Shown: positions 1-7,532, counted from the first letter of the stretch. The stretch is 12,277 bases of DNA from Bacillota bacterium (GCA_023406225.1 JAEXWS010000028.1:1-12277); one strand, 5' to 3'. Notes: generated by a model from the sequence alone, not told the origin. Program-made: numbers and translations.

Positions 1-851
1 ATCCCGACCTGATCCGCATCGGCCGGACCCACCTCCAGGATGCAACGCCCCTGAAATTCGCCCAGGAGGTCTCCGGCTGGCGGGAGGGGGTGGAGGCCCC
101 CTGCCGGATGCTGAGCCTGGCGCTGACGGAGCTTTGCCGTCTGGCCATCGGCGGCACCGCCGTAGGTACGGGGCTGAACGCCCCCAAGGGGTATGACGAA
201 CAGGTGTGCGCCGTCCTCCGGGAGCTGACGGGGATGGACTTCGTCCCGGACGGGAACAAGTTCCACGCCCTCACCAGCAAGGACGCGCTGGTGTTCGCCC
301 ACGGGGCGCTGAAGGCCCTGGCGGCGAATCTGATGAAGACCGCCAACGACATCCGCTGGGAGGCCAGCGGGCCCCGGTGCGGCATGGGCGAGCTGCACAT
401 CCCGGAAAACGAGCCGGGCAGCAGCATCATGCCCGGCAAGGTGAACCCCACCCAGTGCGAGGCCGTCACCATGGCGGCGGTCCAGGTGCTGGGCAACGAC
501 ACGGCCATCGGCGTGGCCGCCTCCCAGGGAAACTTCCAGCTCAATGTGTTTCTGCCCGTGGCGGCGTATGACTTCCTTCAGTCCGCCCGCTTGCTGGCGG
601 ACGCCATGGACTCCTTCCGGGTCCACTGCGTGGAGGGCATCACCCCCGACGGGGAGCGGATGGCCCGGAACCTGGAAAATTCCCTGATGCTGGTCACCTG
701 CCTCACGCCCAGGATCGGGTACGACCAGGCGGCGGCCTGCGCCAAGAAGGCGCTGCGGGAGGGGACCACGCTGAAAGAGGCGGTGCTGGCTCTGGGCCTT
801 TTGAGCGGGGCGGAGTTCGACGAGGCCGTGCGGCCGGAAAACATGGTGTGA
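1..851 (+). CDS. fumC: Class II fumarate hydratase, 3' part (5' end outside window)
   Basis: Fumarase C catalyses reversible hydration of fumarate to L-malate in the cytoplasm as a homotetramer. The reading frame is already open at base 3, so the gene begins upstream; about 282 C-terminal residues of a roughly 460-residue family are present. Visible motifs are IGRTHLQDATP, whose His codon is at 30-32 (the family's active-site His region), and GSSIMPGKVNPTQCE at 417-461, the fumarase/aspartase signature with the catalytic serine loop. The C-terminus (IGYDQAAACAKKA, then EGTTLKEA and VRPENMV) matches the normal fumarase end, so the gene is complete at the 3' side. The GTG at 90 is internal and not a real start. 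PTQCE and the IGRTHLQDATP context favour fumarase over aspartase. The acetyltransferase gene starts one base after the stop codon. Confidence 0.95.
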   Translation, partial: PDLIRIGRTHLQDATPLKFAQEVSGWREGVEAPCRMLSLALTELCRLAIGGTAVGTGLNAPKGYDEQVCAVLRELTGMDFVPDGNKFHALTSKDALVFAHGALKALAANLMKTANDIRWEASGPRCGMGELHIPENEPGSSIMPGKVNPTQCEAVTMAAVQVLGNDTAIGVAASQGNFQLNVFLPVAAYDFLQSARLLADAMDSFRVHCVEGITPDGERMARNLENSLMLVTCLTPRIGYDQAAACAKKALREGTTLKEAVLALGLLSGAEFDEAVRPENMV

Positions 852-852
852 C

Positions 853-1341
853 ATGCTGGAGCTGAGACCGTATGCGTCCGCGGACGCGGTGGAGATCGTG
901 AAGTGGGCGGAGAGCGAGCGGGCGCTCCGCCTGTGGACGGCGGACCGGTTCGCGGAGGACCCCTGGCCCCTGGCGGCGGAGCGGTTCGACGGGTACTATG
1001 GAGCGGGGGACCCGTTGCTGCGCCCCATGACCGCCGTGGAGGCGGGCGCGGCTGTGGGACACGTTCTGCTCCGGCGGCTCCCGGCGGAGGCGGTCCGGCT
1101 GGGATTCGTGATCGTGGACCCCGCCCGGCGGGGGACCGGCCTTGGCCGGCGGATGGTGGAGGCGGCCTGCGGATACGCCGTCCGGGAGATGGGGGCCCGG
1201 CGGCTGACGCTGGGGGTCTTTGAGGAAAACGCCGCCGCCCGGCGGTGCTATGAGGCGGCGGGCTTCCGGGCCGTGGAGACCCGGCCGTGGCTCTTCTGCG
1301 GCCGGACGTGGCAGTGCATAGAGATGGAGCGGCGGATATGA
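853..1341 (+). CDS. GNAT-family N-acetyltransferase, substrate unknown
   Basis: This 162-residue protein has the GNAT fold signature for acetyl-CoA-dependent N-acetylation. Motif A is FVIVDPARRGTGLGRRMVEAA, with the CoA pyrophosphate loop RRGTGLG at residues 92-98. It is followed by the typical NxxAxxxYExxGF element (ENAAARRCYEAAGF). The N-terminus (LELRPYASADAVEIVKWAES) resembles RimJ/RimL-like acetyltransferases, but the substrate cannot be read from sequence. The ATG starts one base after the fumarase stop (TGA-C-ATG) and has no clear Shine-Dalgarno sequence, so it is probably translated by coupling to the fumarase gene. A terminator overlaps its stop codon. It is likely the last gene of the fumarase transcript; a functional link to fumarase is not implied. 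Confidence 0.85.
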   Translation: MLELRPYASADAVEIVKWAESERALRLWTADRFAEDPWPLAAERFDGYYGAGDPLLRPMTAVEAGAAVGHVLLRRLPAEAVRLGFVIVDPARRGTGLGRRMVEAACGYAVREMGARRLTLGVFEENAAARRCYEAAGFRAVETRPWLFCGRTWQCIEMERRI

Positions 1342-1373
1342 AAAGCGGAGGGCGGAGGCCCTCCGCTTTTTTT
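1341..1373 (+). terminator. Rho-independent terminator after the GNAT gene
   Basis: A perfect 13-base stem, AAAAGCGGAGGGC (1341-1353) with GCCCTCCGCTTTT (1358-1370), closes a 4-base GGAG loop and runs into seven T residues. The first stem base is the last base of the GNAT stop codon. The A-tract on the left arm could also allow some termination on the opposite strand, but no gene faces it here. Confidence 0.93.
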
Positions 1374-1409
1374 GCGTCAGGCGGGGAGGAACGAATAATT
1401 TCCCATCAT

Positions 1410-1450
1410 GCAGGTTTCCGCGGGAGCCGGGACGCCCCCTGGAAACATGC
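1410..1450. repeat. Inverted repeat, potential hairpin (10-base arms, one mismatch)
   Basis: GCAGGTTTCC (1410-1419) faces GGAAACATGC (1441-1450), pairing at 9 of 10 positions around a 21-base GC-rich loop that can pair further inside. There is no T-run, so it is not a terminator. It lies upstream of the identified argG promoter, so its role is unknown. Confidence 0.5.
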
Positions 1451-1452
1451 TG

Positions 1453-1473
1453 GGGCGGAGGGAAGTCCCGCCC
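1453..1473. repeat. Small GC-rich hairpin
   Basis: GGGCGG (1453-1458) pairs perfectly with CCGCCC (1468-1473) around a 9-base loop, immediately after the 1410-1450 hairpin. No T-run follows. It may be part of one structured element with the preceding hairpin, or chance in GC-rich sequence. Confidence 0.35.
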
Positions 1474-1483
1474 AAAGGACAGC

Positions 1484-1511
1484 CTGTATATTCTGTGAAA
1501 ATATACAGAAT
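1484..1511. repeat. Two interleaved palindromes upstream of argG
   Basis: Two overlapping inverted repeats share bases. CTGTATATT (1484-1492) pairs with AATATACAG (1500-1508) around 7 bases, and ATTCTGT (1490-1496) pairs with ACAGAAT (1505-1511) around 8 bases. Perfect arms in an AT-rich block about 70 bp upstream of the ARG box suggest an operator for an unidentified regulator. The inner part also reads CTGT-N8-ACAG, the form of an E. coli LexA site, but Bacillota LexA normally uses a different motif. Confidence 0.5.
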
Positions 1512-1560
1512 TTTAAGCGGTTTCAGGCAATTTATGCAAATTACCCCAAACTTTAGTAAA

Positions 1561-1576
1561 AATGTTGTGCAACATT
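1561..1576. repeat. Perfect 7-base inverted repeat next to the ARG box
   Basis: AATGTTG (1561-1567) and CAACATT (1570-1576) are perfect complements separated by two bases. The site ends three bases before the ARG box and lies just upstream of the -35 element. It does not fit the TGAAT/ATTCA half-sites of ArgR, so a second DNA-binding protein is possible. Confidence 0.5.
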
Positions 1577-1579
1577 CTT

Positions 1580-1597
1580 ATTGAATATTTATTCATA
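1580..1597. promoter_or_regulatory. ARG box, probable ArgR/AhrC operator
   Basis: The 18 bases match every specified position of the E. coli ArgR consensus WNTGAATWWWWATTCANW: TGAAT at 1582-1586, four A/T bases, then ATTCA at 1591-1595. It covers the -35 element and the start of the spacer of the argG promoter, so bound regulator should block RNA polymerase. ArgR hexamers often use paired boxes. No second full box is visible, only weak half-sites such as ATTCA at 1609-1613. The argR gene itself is not in this window. Confidence 0.9.
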
Positions 1598-1610
1598 TAT
1601 AGCGTATAAT
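1581..1610 (+). promoter_or_regulatory. Sigma-A type promoter of the arg operon
   Basis: A perfect -10 TATAAT lies at 1605-1610, with -35 TTGAAT at 1581-1586 (TTGA conserved) and an 18-base spacer. Transcription should start near 1616-1618, giving a leader of about 32 bases before the argG ATG at 1650. That is too short for a large riboswitch. The -35 lies within the ARG box. Confidence 0.85.
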
Positions 1611-1649
1611 TCAACCATCATCAAACAACTTAGACGGAGGGGTATCATT

Positions 1650-2873
<1,224 letters not shown>

Positions 2874-3084
2874 AGAGGGGAGTTCATCCCCCTTTGGATA
2901 TCCTCCCGCCGGCGGGCGCGTCCCGGCGGAAACGGCTGGACTGTCTGCTTCCGCTTTGGGCGGAAGGACCGGGGGGAACTGGCGCCCCTCTTCCCTGGCG
3001 ACAGGGGGGCGCGGTACGGATACAACATCTTTGGGAAACGGTGGGGATCGCTCCCGCCGTTTCCCGGGTTCAAGGAGAAATGCT
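2874..3084 (+). other. Highly structured argG-argH spacer, possible cis-acting RNA element
   Basis: This is by far the longest gap inside the operon (the others are 3-22 bases). Hairpins seen in order: GGGGA/TCCCC (2877-2891), CCGCCGG/CCGGCGG (2906-2929), CTTCCGC/GCGGAAG (2948-2966), GCGCCC/GGGCGC (2982-3012) enclosing CCCTG-GCGA-CAGGG with a GNRA-type loop (2993-3006), and a 13-bp stem at 3033-3065. Competing long-range pairs also exist: AAGAGGGG (2873-2880) with CCCCTCTT (2985-2992), and GGAAACGGC (2928-2936) with GCCGTTTCC (3056-3064). No T-run follows any stem. I recognise no known riboswitch family. A weak promoter-like pair (GCGACA at 2998-3003, TACAAC at 3021-3026) is not trusted. Possible roles are a regulatory leader of argH, an RNA processing or stability element, or chance structure from high GC. 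Confidence 0.6.
3033..3065 (+). promoter_or_regulatory. Strong stem-loop just upstream of the argH ribosome binding site
   Basis: GGGAAACGG-T-GGG (3033-3045) pairs with CCC-G-CCGTTTCCC (3053-3065) as 13 consecutive pairs including one U-G wobble, with a 7-base loop. It ends six bases before the argH Shine-Dalgarno AAGGAG (3072-3077). There is no following T-run, so a terminator is unlikely. It may protect the downstream mRNA or tune argH translation. Its right arm can instead pair with 2928-2936. Confidence 0.6.
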
Positions 3085-4467
3085 ATGAAACTTTGGTCCG
3101 GGCGGTTCGGCAAAGAGACGGACGCCCTCGTGAACGACTTCAACGCCTCCATCCAGTTCGACCAGCGGCTGTACAAAGAGGACATCGCCGGCAGCATGGC
3201 CCACGCAAAAATGCTTGCGGACTGCGGCGTGATCTCCCGGGAGGACGCCGCCGCCATCGCGGCGGGGCTCCAGGAGATCCTGGCGGACGTGGAGGCGGGA
3301 AAGGCGGTGTTCACCGCCGGCAACGAGGACATCCACATGAACGTGGAGGCCCTCCTCACCGCCCGCATCGGGGACGCGGGGAAGCGGCTCCACACCGCCC
3401 GCTCCCGGAACGACCAGGTGGCCCTGGACTTCCGCATGTACGTCCGGCGGGAGATCCCCGTCATCGTGGGGCAGCTTCTGGAGCTGGAGACGGTGCTTTG
3501 CGGCCAAGCGAGGCGGCACCAGACCGCCGTCATGCCCGGCTACACCCATTTGCAGCGGGCCCAGCCCATCTCCTTCGCCCAGCACCTCATGGCCTACGCC
3601 GCCATGTTCTGCCGGGACGTGACCCGCCTGGAGGACTGCGCCCGGCGGCTCAACGAGTGCCCCCTGGGCTCCGGCGCCCTGGCGGGGACCACCTATCCCA
3701 TCGACCGCTGGCAGACCGCCAAGGACCTGGGCTTCGACGCGCCCATGGGCAACTCCCTGGACGGCGTCAGCGACCGGGACTACGCCCTGGAGCTGCTCTC
3801 GGCCCTGTCCATTTTGATGATGCACCTCAGCCGCTTTGCCGAGGAGGTCATCCTCTGGTGCAGCTGGGAGTTCAAGTTCGTCGAGCTGGACGACGCCTAC
3901 GCCACCGGGTCCTCCATCATGCCCCAGAAGAAGAACCCCGATGTGGCGGAGCTGGTCCGGGGCAAGACCGGGCGGGTCTACGGCGACTTGATGGGGCTTT
4001 TGACCGTGATGAAGGGCCTGCCCCTGGCCTATAACAAGGACATGCAGGAGGACAAGGAGCCGGTGTTCGACGCCATCGACACCGTGGAGATGTGCCTGCC
4101 GGTGTTCGCCGCCATGATCGGGACCATGCGCGTCCTGCCGGACAACATGCGCAGGGCGGCGGGCCACGGCTTCATCAACGCCACCGACTGCGCGGACTAT
4201 CTGACGAAAAAGGGCATGCCCTTCCGGGACGCCTATACCGTGGTGGGCCGTCTGGTGGCGGCCTGCGGCAAAGAGGGCAAAACTTTGGAGGAGCTGTCCC
4301 TTCCGGAGCTCCGGGAGGCGTCCCTCCTCTTTGAAGAGGACGTGTATCAGGCGTTGAGCCTGGAGAACTGCATGGGCCAGCGCGGCAGCTACGGCGGTCC
4401 CGCCGTCGGCGAGACCACCCGCCAGATCGGCGCCGTGGAGGACTTCGTGAAGGCCCGCGGGAAATAA
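3085..4467 (+). CDS. argH: Argininosuccinate lyase
   Basis: ArgH cleaves argininosuccinate to arginine and fumarate, the last step of the pathway, as a cytoplasmic homotetramer of the fumarase/aspartase superfamily. The 460-residue protein has the normal length. Motifs seen are MKLWSGRFG at the N-terminus, HTARSRNDQV at 103-112, GYTHLQRAQP with the candidate catalytic His155, and the signature loop GSSIMPQKKNPD at 275-286 with the catalytic serine region. The ATG at 3085 is chosen because AAGGAG (3072-3077) lies seven bases upstream and the conserved N-terminus starts there. The frame stays open upstream into the argG end, but that stretch is spacer. The gene follows the structured 211-base gap and sits 12 bases before argC. 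Its product fumarate is the substrate of the fumarase encoded upstream, which may be coincidence. Confidence 0.97.
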   Translation: MKLWSGRFGKETDALVNDFNASIQFDQRLYKEDIAGSMAHAKMLADCGVISREDAAAIAAGLQEILADVEAGKAVFTAGNEDIHMNVEALLTARIGDAGKRLHTARSRNDQVALDFRMYVRREIPVIVGQLLELETVLCGQARRHQTAVMPGYTHLQRAQPISFAQHLMAYAAMFCRDVTRLEDCARRLNECPLGSGALAGTTYPIDRWQTAKDLGFDAPMGNSLDGVSDRDYALELLSALSILMMHLSRFAEEVILWCSWEFKFVELDDAYATGSSIMPQKKNPDVAELVRGKTGRVYGDLMGLLTVMKGLPLAYNKDMQEDKEPVFDAIDTVEMCLPVFAAMIGTMRVLPDNMRRAAGHGFINATDCADYLTKKGMPFRDAYTVVGRLVAACGKEGKTLEELSLPELREASLLFEEDVYQALSLENCMGQRGSYGGPAVGETTRQIGAVEDFVKARGK

Positions 4468-4479
4468 GAGGCGAAGAAC

Positions 4480-5418
4480 ATGAAACCAAAGGTCTATATC
4501 GACGGCAAGGAGGGCACCACCGGCCTTCAGATCTACGACCGCCTGGCCGCCCGGGACGATATCGAGCTGCTCCTCATCGACGAGGAGCGGCGGAAGGACC
4601 CGCTGGAGCGGAAGCGGCTGCTGAACGAGGCGGACCTGGCCTTTCTCTGCCTGCCGGACGCGGCGGCCGTGGAGGCGGCCGCCATGGTGGAGGACCCGGA
4701 TACCCGGATCATCGACGCCTCCACCGCCCACCGGGTGGCGGAGGGCTGGGTCTACGGCTTTGCCGAGCTGGGGCCGGAGCGGAAGGCGGCCATCGCGGCC
4801 TCCAAACGGGTGGCGAACCCCGGCTGCCACGCCACGGGCTTCCTCTCCGTGGCGGCCCCCCTGGTGAAGCTGGGGATCCTGCCCGCGGACTATCCCGTGA
4901 CGGTCTACTCCCTCACCGGCTACTCCGGCGGCGGGAAGAAAATGATCGCCCAGTACGAGGCCCCGGACCGGCCGGCGGAATTTGCCGCCCCCCGCATCTA
5001 CGGGCTGGACCTGCGGCACAAGCACCTGCCGGAGATGCAGGCCGTGGCGGGGCTGCGGTATCCGCCGGTGTTCAACCCGGTGGTGGACGATTACTACAAG
5101 GGCATGGCCACCACGCTGCTGCTCCACAACGCCCTGCTTTGCGGCGGGCCCGGGGCGGGGGACGTGGCCGCGGCCCTGGCGGAGTTTTACCGGGGCCAGG
5201 CGCTGGTCCATGTCACGCCCTTCGGGGACCATGAGGCTCTGCTCGCGGCCAATCATCTGGCCGGGAAGGACACGCTGGAGATCACCGTCTGCGGCAATGA
5301 GCGCCAGACCATGGTGACCGCCCGGTTCGACAATCTGGGCAAAGGGGCCTCCGGCGCAGCCGTCCAGAACATGAATTTGATGCTGGGGTTTGAAGAGACT
5401 GCGGGACTGACCCTGTAA
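4480..5418 (+). CDS. argC: N-acetyl-gamma-glutamyl-phosphate reductase, type 2
   Basis: ArgC reduces N-acetylglutamyl phosphate to N-acetylglutamate semialdehyde with NADPH. The 312-residue protein has the short form and N-terminus KVYIDGKEGTTGLQI (from residue 4), characteristic of type 2 ArgC (the TIGR01851 / ArgC type 2 group), rather than the roughly 340-residue type 1 form. GKEGTTGLQ at 9-17 is the nucleotide-binding turn. NPGCHATGF at 113-121 holds the catalytic Cys116. LRHKHLPEM around His180/His182 supplies the likely catalytic His. The ATG lies 12 bases after argH with a modest purine-rich site (AGAGG at 4467-4471). Position directly before argJ and argB supports the role. Type assignment rests on recalled family features, not on an alignment. 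Confidence 0.93.
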   Translation: MKPKVYIDGKEGTTGLQIYDRLAARDDIELLLIDEERRKDPLERKRLLNEADLAFLCLPDAAAVEAAAMVEDPDTRIIDASTAHRVAEGWVYGFAELGPERKAAIAASKRVANPGCHATGFLSVAAPLVKLGILPADYPVTVYSLTGYSGGGKKMIAQYEAPDRPAEFAAPRIYGLDLRHKHLPEMQAVAGLRYPPVFNPVVDDYYKGMATTLLLHNALLCGGPGAGDVAAALAEFYRGQALVHVTPFGDHEALLAANHLAGKDTLEITVCGNERQTMVTARFDNLGKGASGAAVQNMNLMLGFEETAGLTL

Positions 5419-5430
5419 GGAGGAATACCG

Positions 5431-6654
5431 ATGAAATTGATAGAAGGCGGCGTGTGCGCCGCTCAGGGCTTCCGGGCCGCCGGCGTCCACGTGGGGGTCA
5501 AGACCCACGCGGAGTGGAAGAAGGACGTGGCGCTGATCGTGTCGGACGTGATGTGCGCGGCGGCGGCGGTCTATACGAAAAACGCGGTGAAAGCCGCCCA
5601 CATCCATGTGGACCGGCGCCATCTGGCGGACGGAAAGGCCCGGGCCGCCGTCATCAACAGCGGCAACGCCAACGCCTGCGCCCCCCAGGGGGAGGAGAAC
5701 GCCGAAAGGATGTGCGCCGCCGCGGCGAAGGCCGTGGGCTGCGCCCCCGCCGACGTGGTGGCGGCCTCCACCGGCGTCATCGGCCAGACGCTGAACATCG
5801 CCGCCATCGAGGCGGGGATGCCGGAGCTGTACGGGGCCCTGGCCGCCTCCGCGGAGGCCAGCGACTCGGCGGCCCACGCCATCATGACCACCGACACGGT
5901 GAAAAAAGAGGTGGCGGTGGAGACGGTGGTGGGCGGAAAGACCGTCCGCATGGGCGGCGTGGCCAAGGGCAGCGGCATGATCCACCCCAATATGGGCACC
6001 ATGCTCTGCTTCCTCACCACCGACTGCGCCATCTCCCCGGCCATGATCAAGACCGCGCTGCTGGAGACGGTGAACGTCAGCTTCAACCGCATCTCCGTGG
6101 ACGGAGACACCTCCACCAACGACACCTGCTGCGTCCTGGCCAACGGCCTGGCGGGCAACCCGGAGATCACGGAGAAGGGGCCGGACTACGACGCGTTTTT
6201 GGAGGCCCTCCAGACCCTGTGCACGGCCCTGGCCAAGAAGATGGCCTCCGACGGGGAGGGCGCCCGGCATCTCATCACCTGCACGGTGTCCCAGGCCGCG
6301 GACGAGGCCCAGGCGGAGACCATCGCCAAATCCGTCATCTCCTCCACCCTCACCAAGGCCGCCGTTTTCGGCGCGGACGCCAACTGGGGCCGGGTGCTGT
6401 GCGCCATGGGCTACTCCGGGGCGGACTTCGACCCGGAGACCGTGGACGTGCATTTTGCCAGCGCCGCCGGGGAGATCCAGGTGTGCCGCCAGGGGCGGGG
6501 CGTGGAATTTGACGAGGAGGCGGCGAAGAAGATCCTCACGGAGCACGATGTGGCGATCAACATCTCCCTCCACGCGGGAAACGCCGCCTGCACCTGCTGG
6601 GGCTGCGACATCACCTACGATTACATCCGCATCAACGGCGATTACAGAACATAA
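5431..6654 (+). CDS. argJ: Ornithine acetyltransferase ArgJ (glutamate N-acetyltransferase)
   Basis: ArgJ moves the acetyl group from N-acetylornithine to glutamate, recycling acetyl through the pathway; some members also use acetyl-CoA. The 407-residue precursor has NSGNANAC, ASTGVIGQ, the cleavage region KGSGMIHPNMGTML, GDTSTNDTC and a C-terminus ending INGDYRT. Family members self-cleave before a conserved Thr that becomes the nucleophile; here that is Thr190, giving chains of about 189 and 218 residues. The residue before it is Gly189, where Ala is usual. AAGGAGG (5417-5423) overlaps the argC stop and fixes the ATG at 5431. No argA or argE is present in the window, consistent with the acetyl cycle. 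Whether it is mono- or bifunctional cannot be told from sequence. Confidence 0.96.
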   Translation: MKLIEGGVCAAQGFRAAGVHVGVKTHAEWKKDVALIVSDVMCAAAAVYTKNAVKAAHIHVDRRHLADGKARAAVINSGNANACAPQGEENAERMCAAAAKAVGCAPADVVAASTGVIGQTLNIAAIEAGMPELYGALAASAEASDSAAHAIMTTDTVKKEVAVETVVGGKTVRMGGVAKGSGMIHPNMGTMLCFLTTDCAISPAMIKTALLETVNVSFNRISVDGDTSTNDTCCVLANGLAGNPEITEKGPDYDAFLEALQTLCTALAKKMASDGEGARHLITCTVSQAADEAQAETIAKSVISSTLTKAAVFGADANWGRVLCAMGYSGADFDPETVDVHFASAAGEIQVCRQGRGVEFDEEAAKKILTEHDVAINISLHAGNAACTCWGCDITYDYIRINGDYRT

Positions 6655-6668
6655 AGGAAGTGGTTCCC

Positions 6669-7529
6669 ATGTCCTCCCATGAACAGCAGGCCCGGACCCT
6701 GGTGGAGGCCCTGCCCTATATCCAGAAATTCACCGGAAAGACCATCGTGGTCAAGTACGGCGGCAATGCCATGATCTCAGGCGCGCTGCGAAGAGCCGTC
6801 ATGTGCGACATCATCCTGCTGTCCCTGGTGGGCATCCGGGTGGTGGTGGTCCACGGCGGCGGGCCGGAGATCAGCGACATGCTGAACCGGCTGGGCATGG
6901 AGTCCCGGTTTGTGGACGGCCTGCGCTATACCGACCAGGAGACCATGGACGTGGTCCAGTCGGTGCTGTGCGGCAAGGTCAACAAAGACCTGGTGGCCCA
7001 GCTCAACCGGCTGGGCGGGCAGGCCATCGGCCTGTGCGGCATGGACGGCTCCCTCTTCCAGGCGGAGCGGCTGGACGAGAAGTACGGTTTGGTGGGCAGG
7101 ATTACCGCCGTGAACCCGGAGCCGGTGGAAAACGCCCTCATGACCGGATACATCCCCGTGGTCTCCACGGTGGCCCAGGGGGCCGACGCGGACACGGCCT
7201 ACAACATCAACGCGGACACCGCCGCCGCCAAGCTGGCGGAGGCCCTGGACGCGGAGAAGCTCATCCTGCTGACCGACGTGCGGGGCCTTCTCCGAAACCC
7301 CCGGGACGAGGACACCCTCATCCACGTGGTCCACACCTACGAGGTGCCGGGACTGGTCTCCGGCGGGGTGATCTCCGGCGGCATGATCCCCAAGATCGAG
7401 TGCTGCGTGGACGCCATCGCCGGAGGCGTGGAGCGGGTCCACATCCTGGACGGCCGCATCCCCCATTCCATTTTGATCGAGCTGCTGTCCGACGAGGGCA
7501 TCGGCACCATGCTGAAAAAGGAGGCCTGA
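6669..7529 (+). CDS. argB: Acetylglutamate kinase, apparently the arginine-inhibited type
   Basis: ArgB phosphorylates N-acetylglutamate using ATP, usually the controlled step when ArgJ recycles acetyl groups. The 286-residue protein has VVKYGGNAM (Lys29), VVVVHGGGPEI (His62-Ile68), NINADTAAAKLA and GGMIPKIECC (Lys242), the amino acid kinase active-site blocks. It carries an N-terminal helix (SSHEQQARTLVEALPYIQKF) before the first strand, and a C-terminal HILDGRIPHSILIELLSDEGIGT stretch. Both are associated with hexameric, arginine-sensitive enzymes such as those of Thermotoga and Pseudomonas, and are lacking in the shorter E. coli enzyme. ATG 6669 is preferred over GTG 6660 because the AGGAAG site (6655-6660) would overlap the GTG. 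The gene lies 14 bases after argJ. Feedback inhibition is inferred. Confidence 0.96.
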   Translation: MSSHEQQARTLVEALPYIQKFTGKTIVVKYGGNAMISGALRRAVMCDIILLSLVGIRVVVVHGGGPEISDMLNRLGMESRFVDGLRYTDQETMDVVQSVLCGKVNKDLVAQLNRLGGQAIGLCGMDGSLFQAERLDEKYGLVGRITAVNPEPVENALMTGYIPVVSTVAQGADADTAYNINADTAAAKLAEALDAEKLILLTDVRGLLRNPRDEDTLIHVVHTYEVPGLVSGGVISGGMIPKIECCVDAIAGGVERVHILDGRIPHSILIELLSDEGIGTMLKKEA

Positions 7530-7532
7530 GCG

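Larger units (their letters stand above)
1374..1649. other. Intergenic region upstream of argG (structured GC-rich half, AT-rich control half)
   Basis: No convincing gene is seen in these 276 bases. The first half (to about 1483) is GC-rich and holds two possible hairpins (1410-1450 and 1453-1473). The second half is conspicuously AT-rich against the GC-rich genes around it and contains two palindromes, an ARG box, a promoter and the argG ribosome binding site. An open frame across 1287-1556 shows no recognisable protein and crosses the terminator. A weak -10-like AATAAT lies at 1394-1399 without a good -35. Confidence 0.8.

Noticed and set aside
1493..1508. CTGT-N8-ACAG, an exact match to the E. 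coli LexA box form
   Set aside because: Bacillota LexA recognises a GAAC-N4-GTTC type site, and no SOS gene is nearby. It is kept only as part of an unassigned palindrome.
1287..1556. Open frame of 89 codons crossing the GNAT terminator
   Set aside because: It overlaps the GNAT gene out of frame, runs through a strong terminator, and its product resembles nothing.
1598..1615. Second ARG box beside the first (half-site ATTCA at 1609-1613)
   Set aside because: The left half-site is absent (TAGCG instead of TGAAT) and the spacing does not fit paired ArgR boxes.
1581..1649. Upstream TTG start for argG adding 23 residues
   Set aside because: It lies inside the ARG box and -35, upstream of the expected transcription start, and the ATG at 1650 has a strong ribosome binding site.
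2998..3026. Possible internal promoter for argH (GCGACA, 17 bases, TACAAC)
   Set aside because: Only four of six matches in each box, and the -35 lies in a hairpin stem and loop. The match is weak enough to be chance.
3070..6573. Very long minus-strand open frame of 1167 codons opposite argH, argC and argJ
   Set aside because: It mirrors GC-rich third-position codon bias of real genes on the other strand. Its translation is low-complexity His/Gly/Arg-rich with no recognisable domain.
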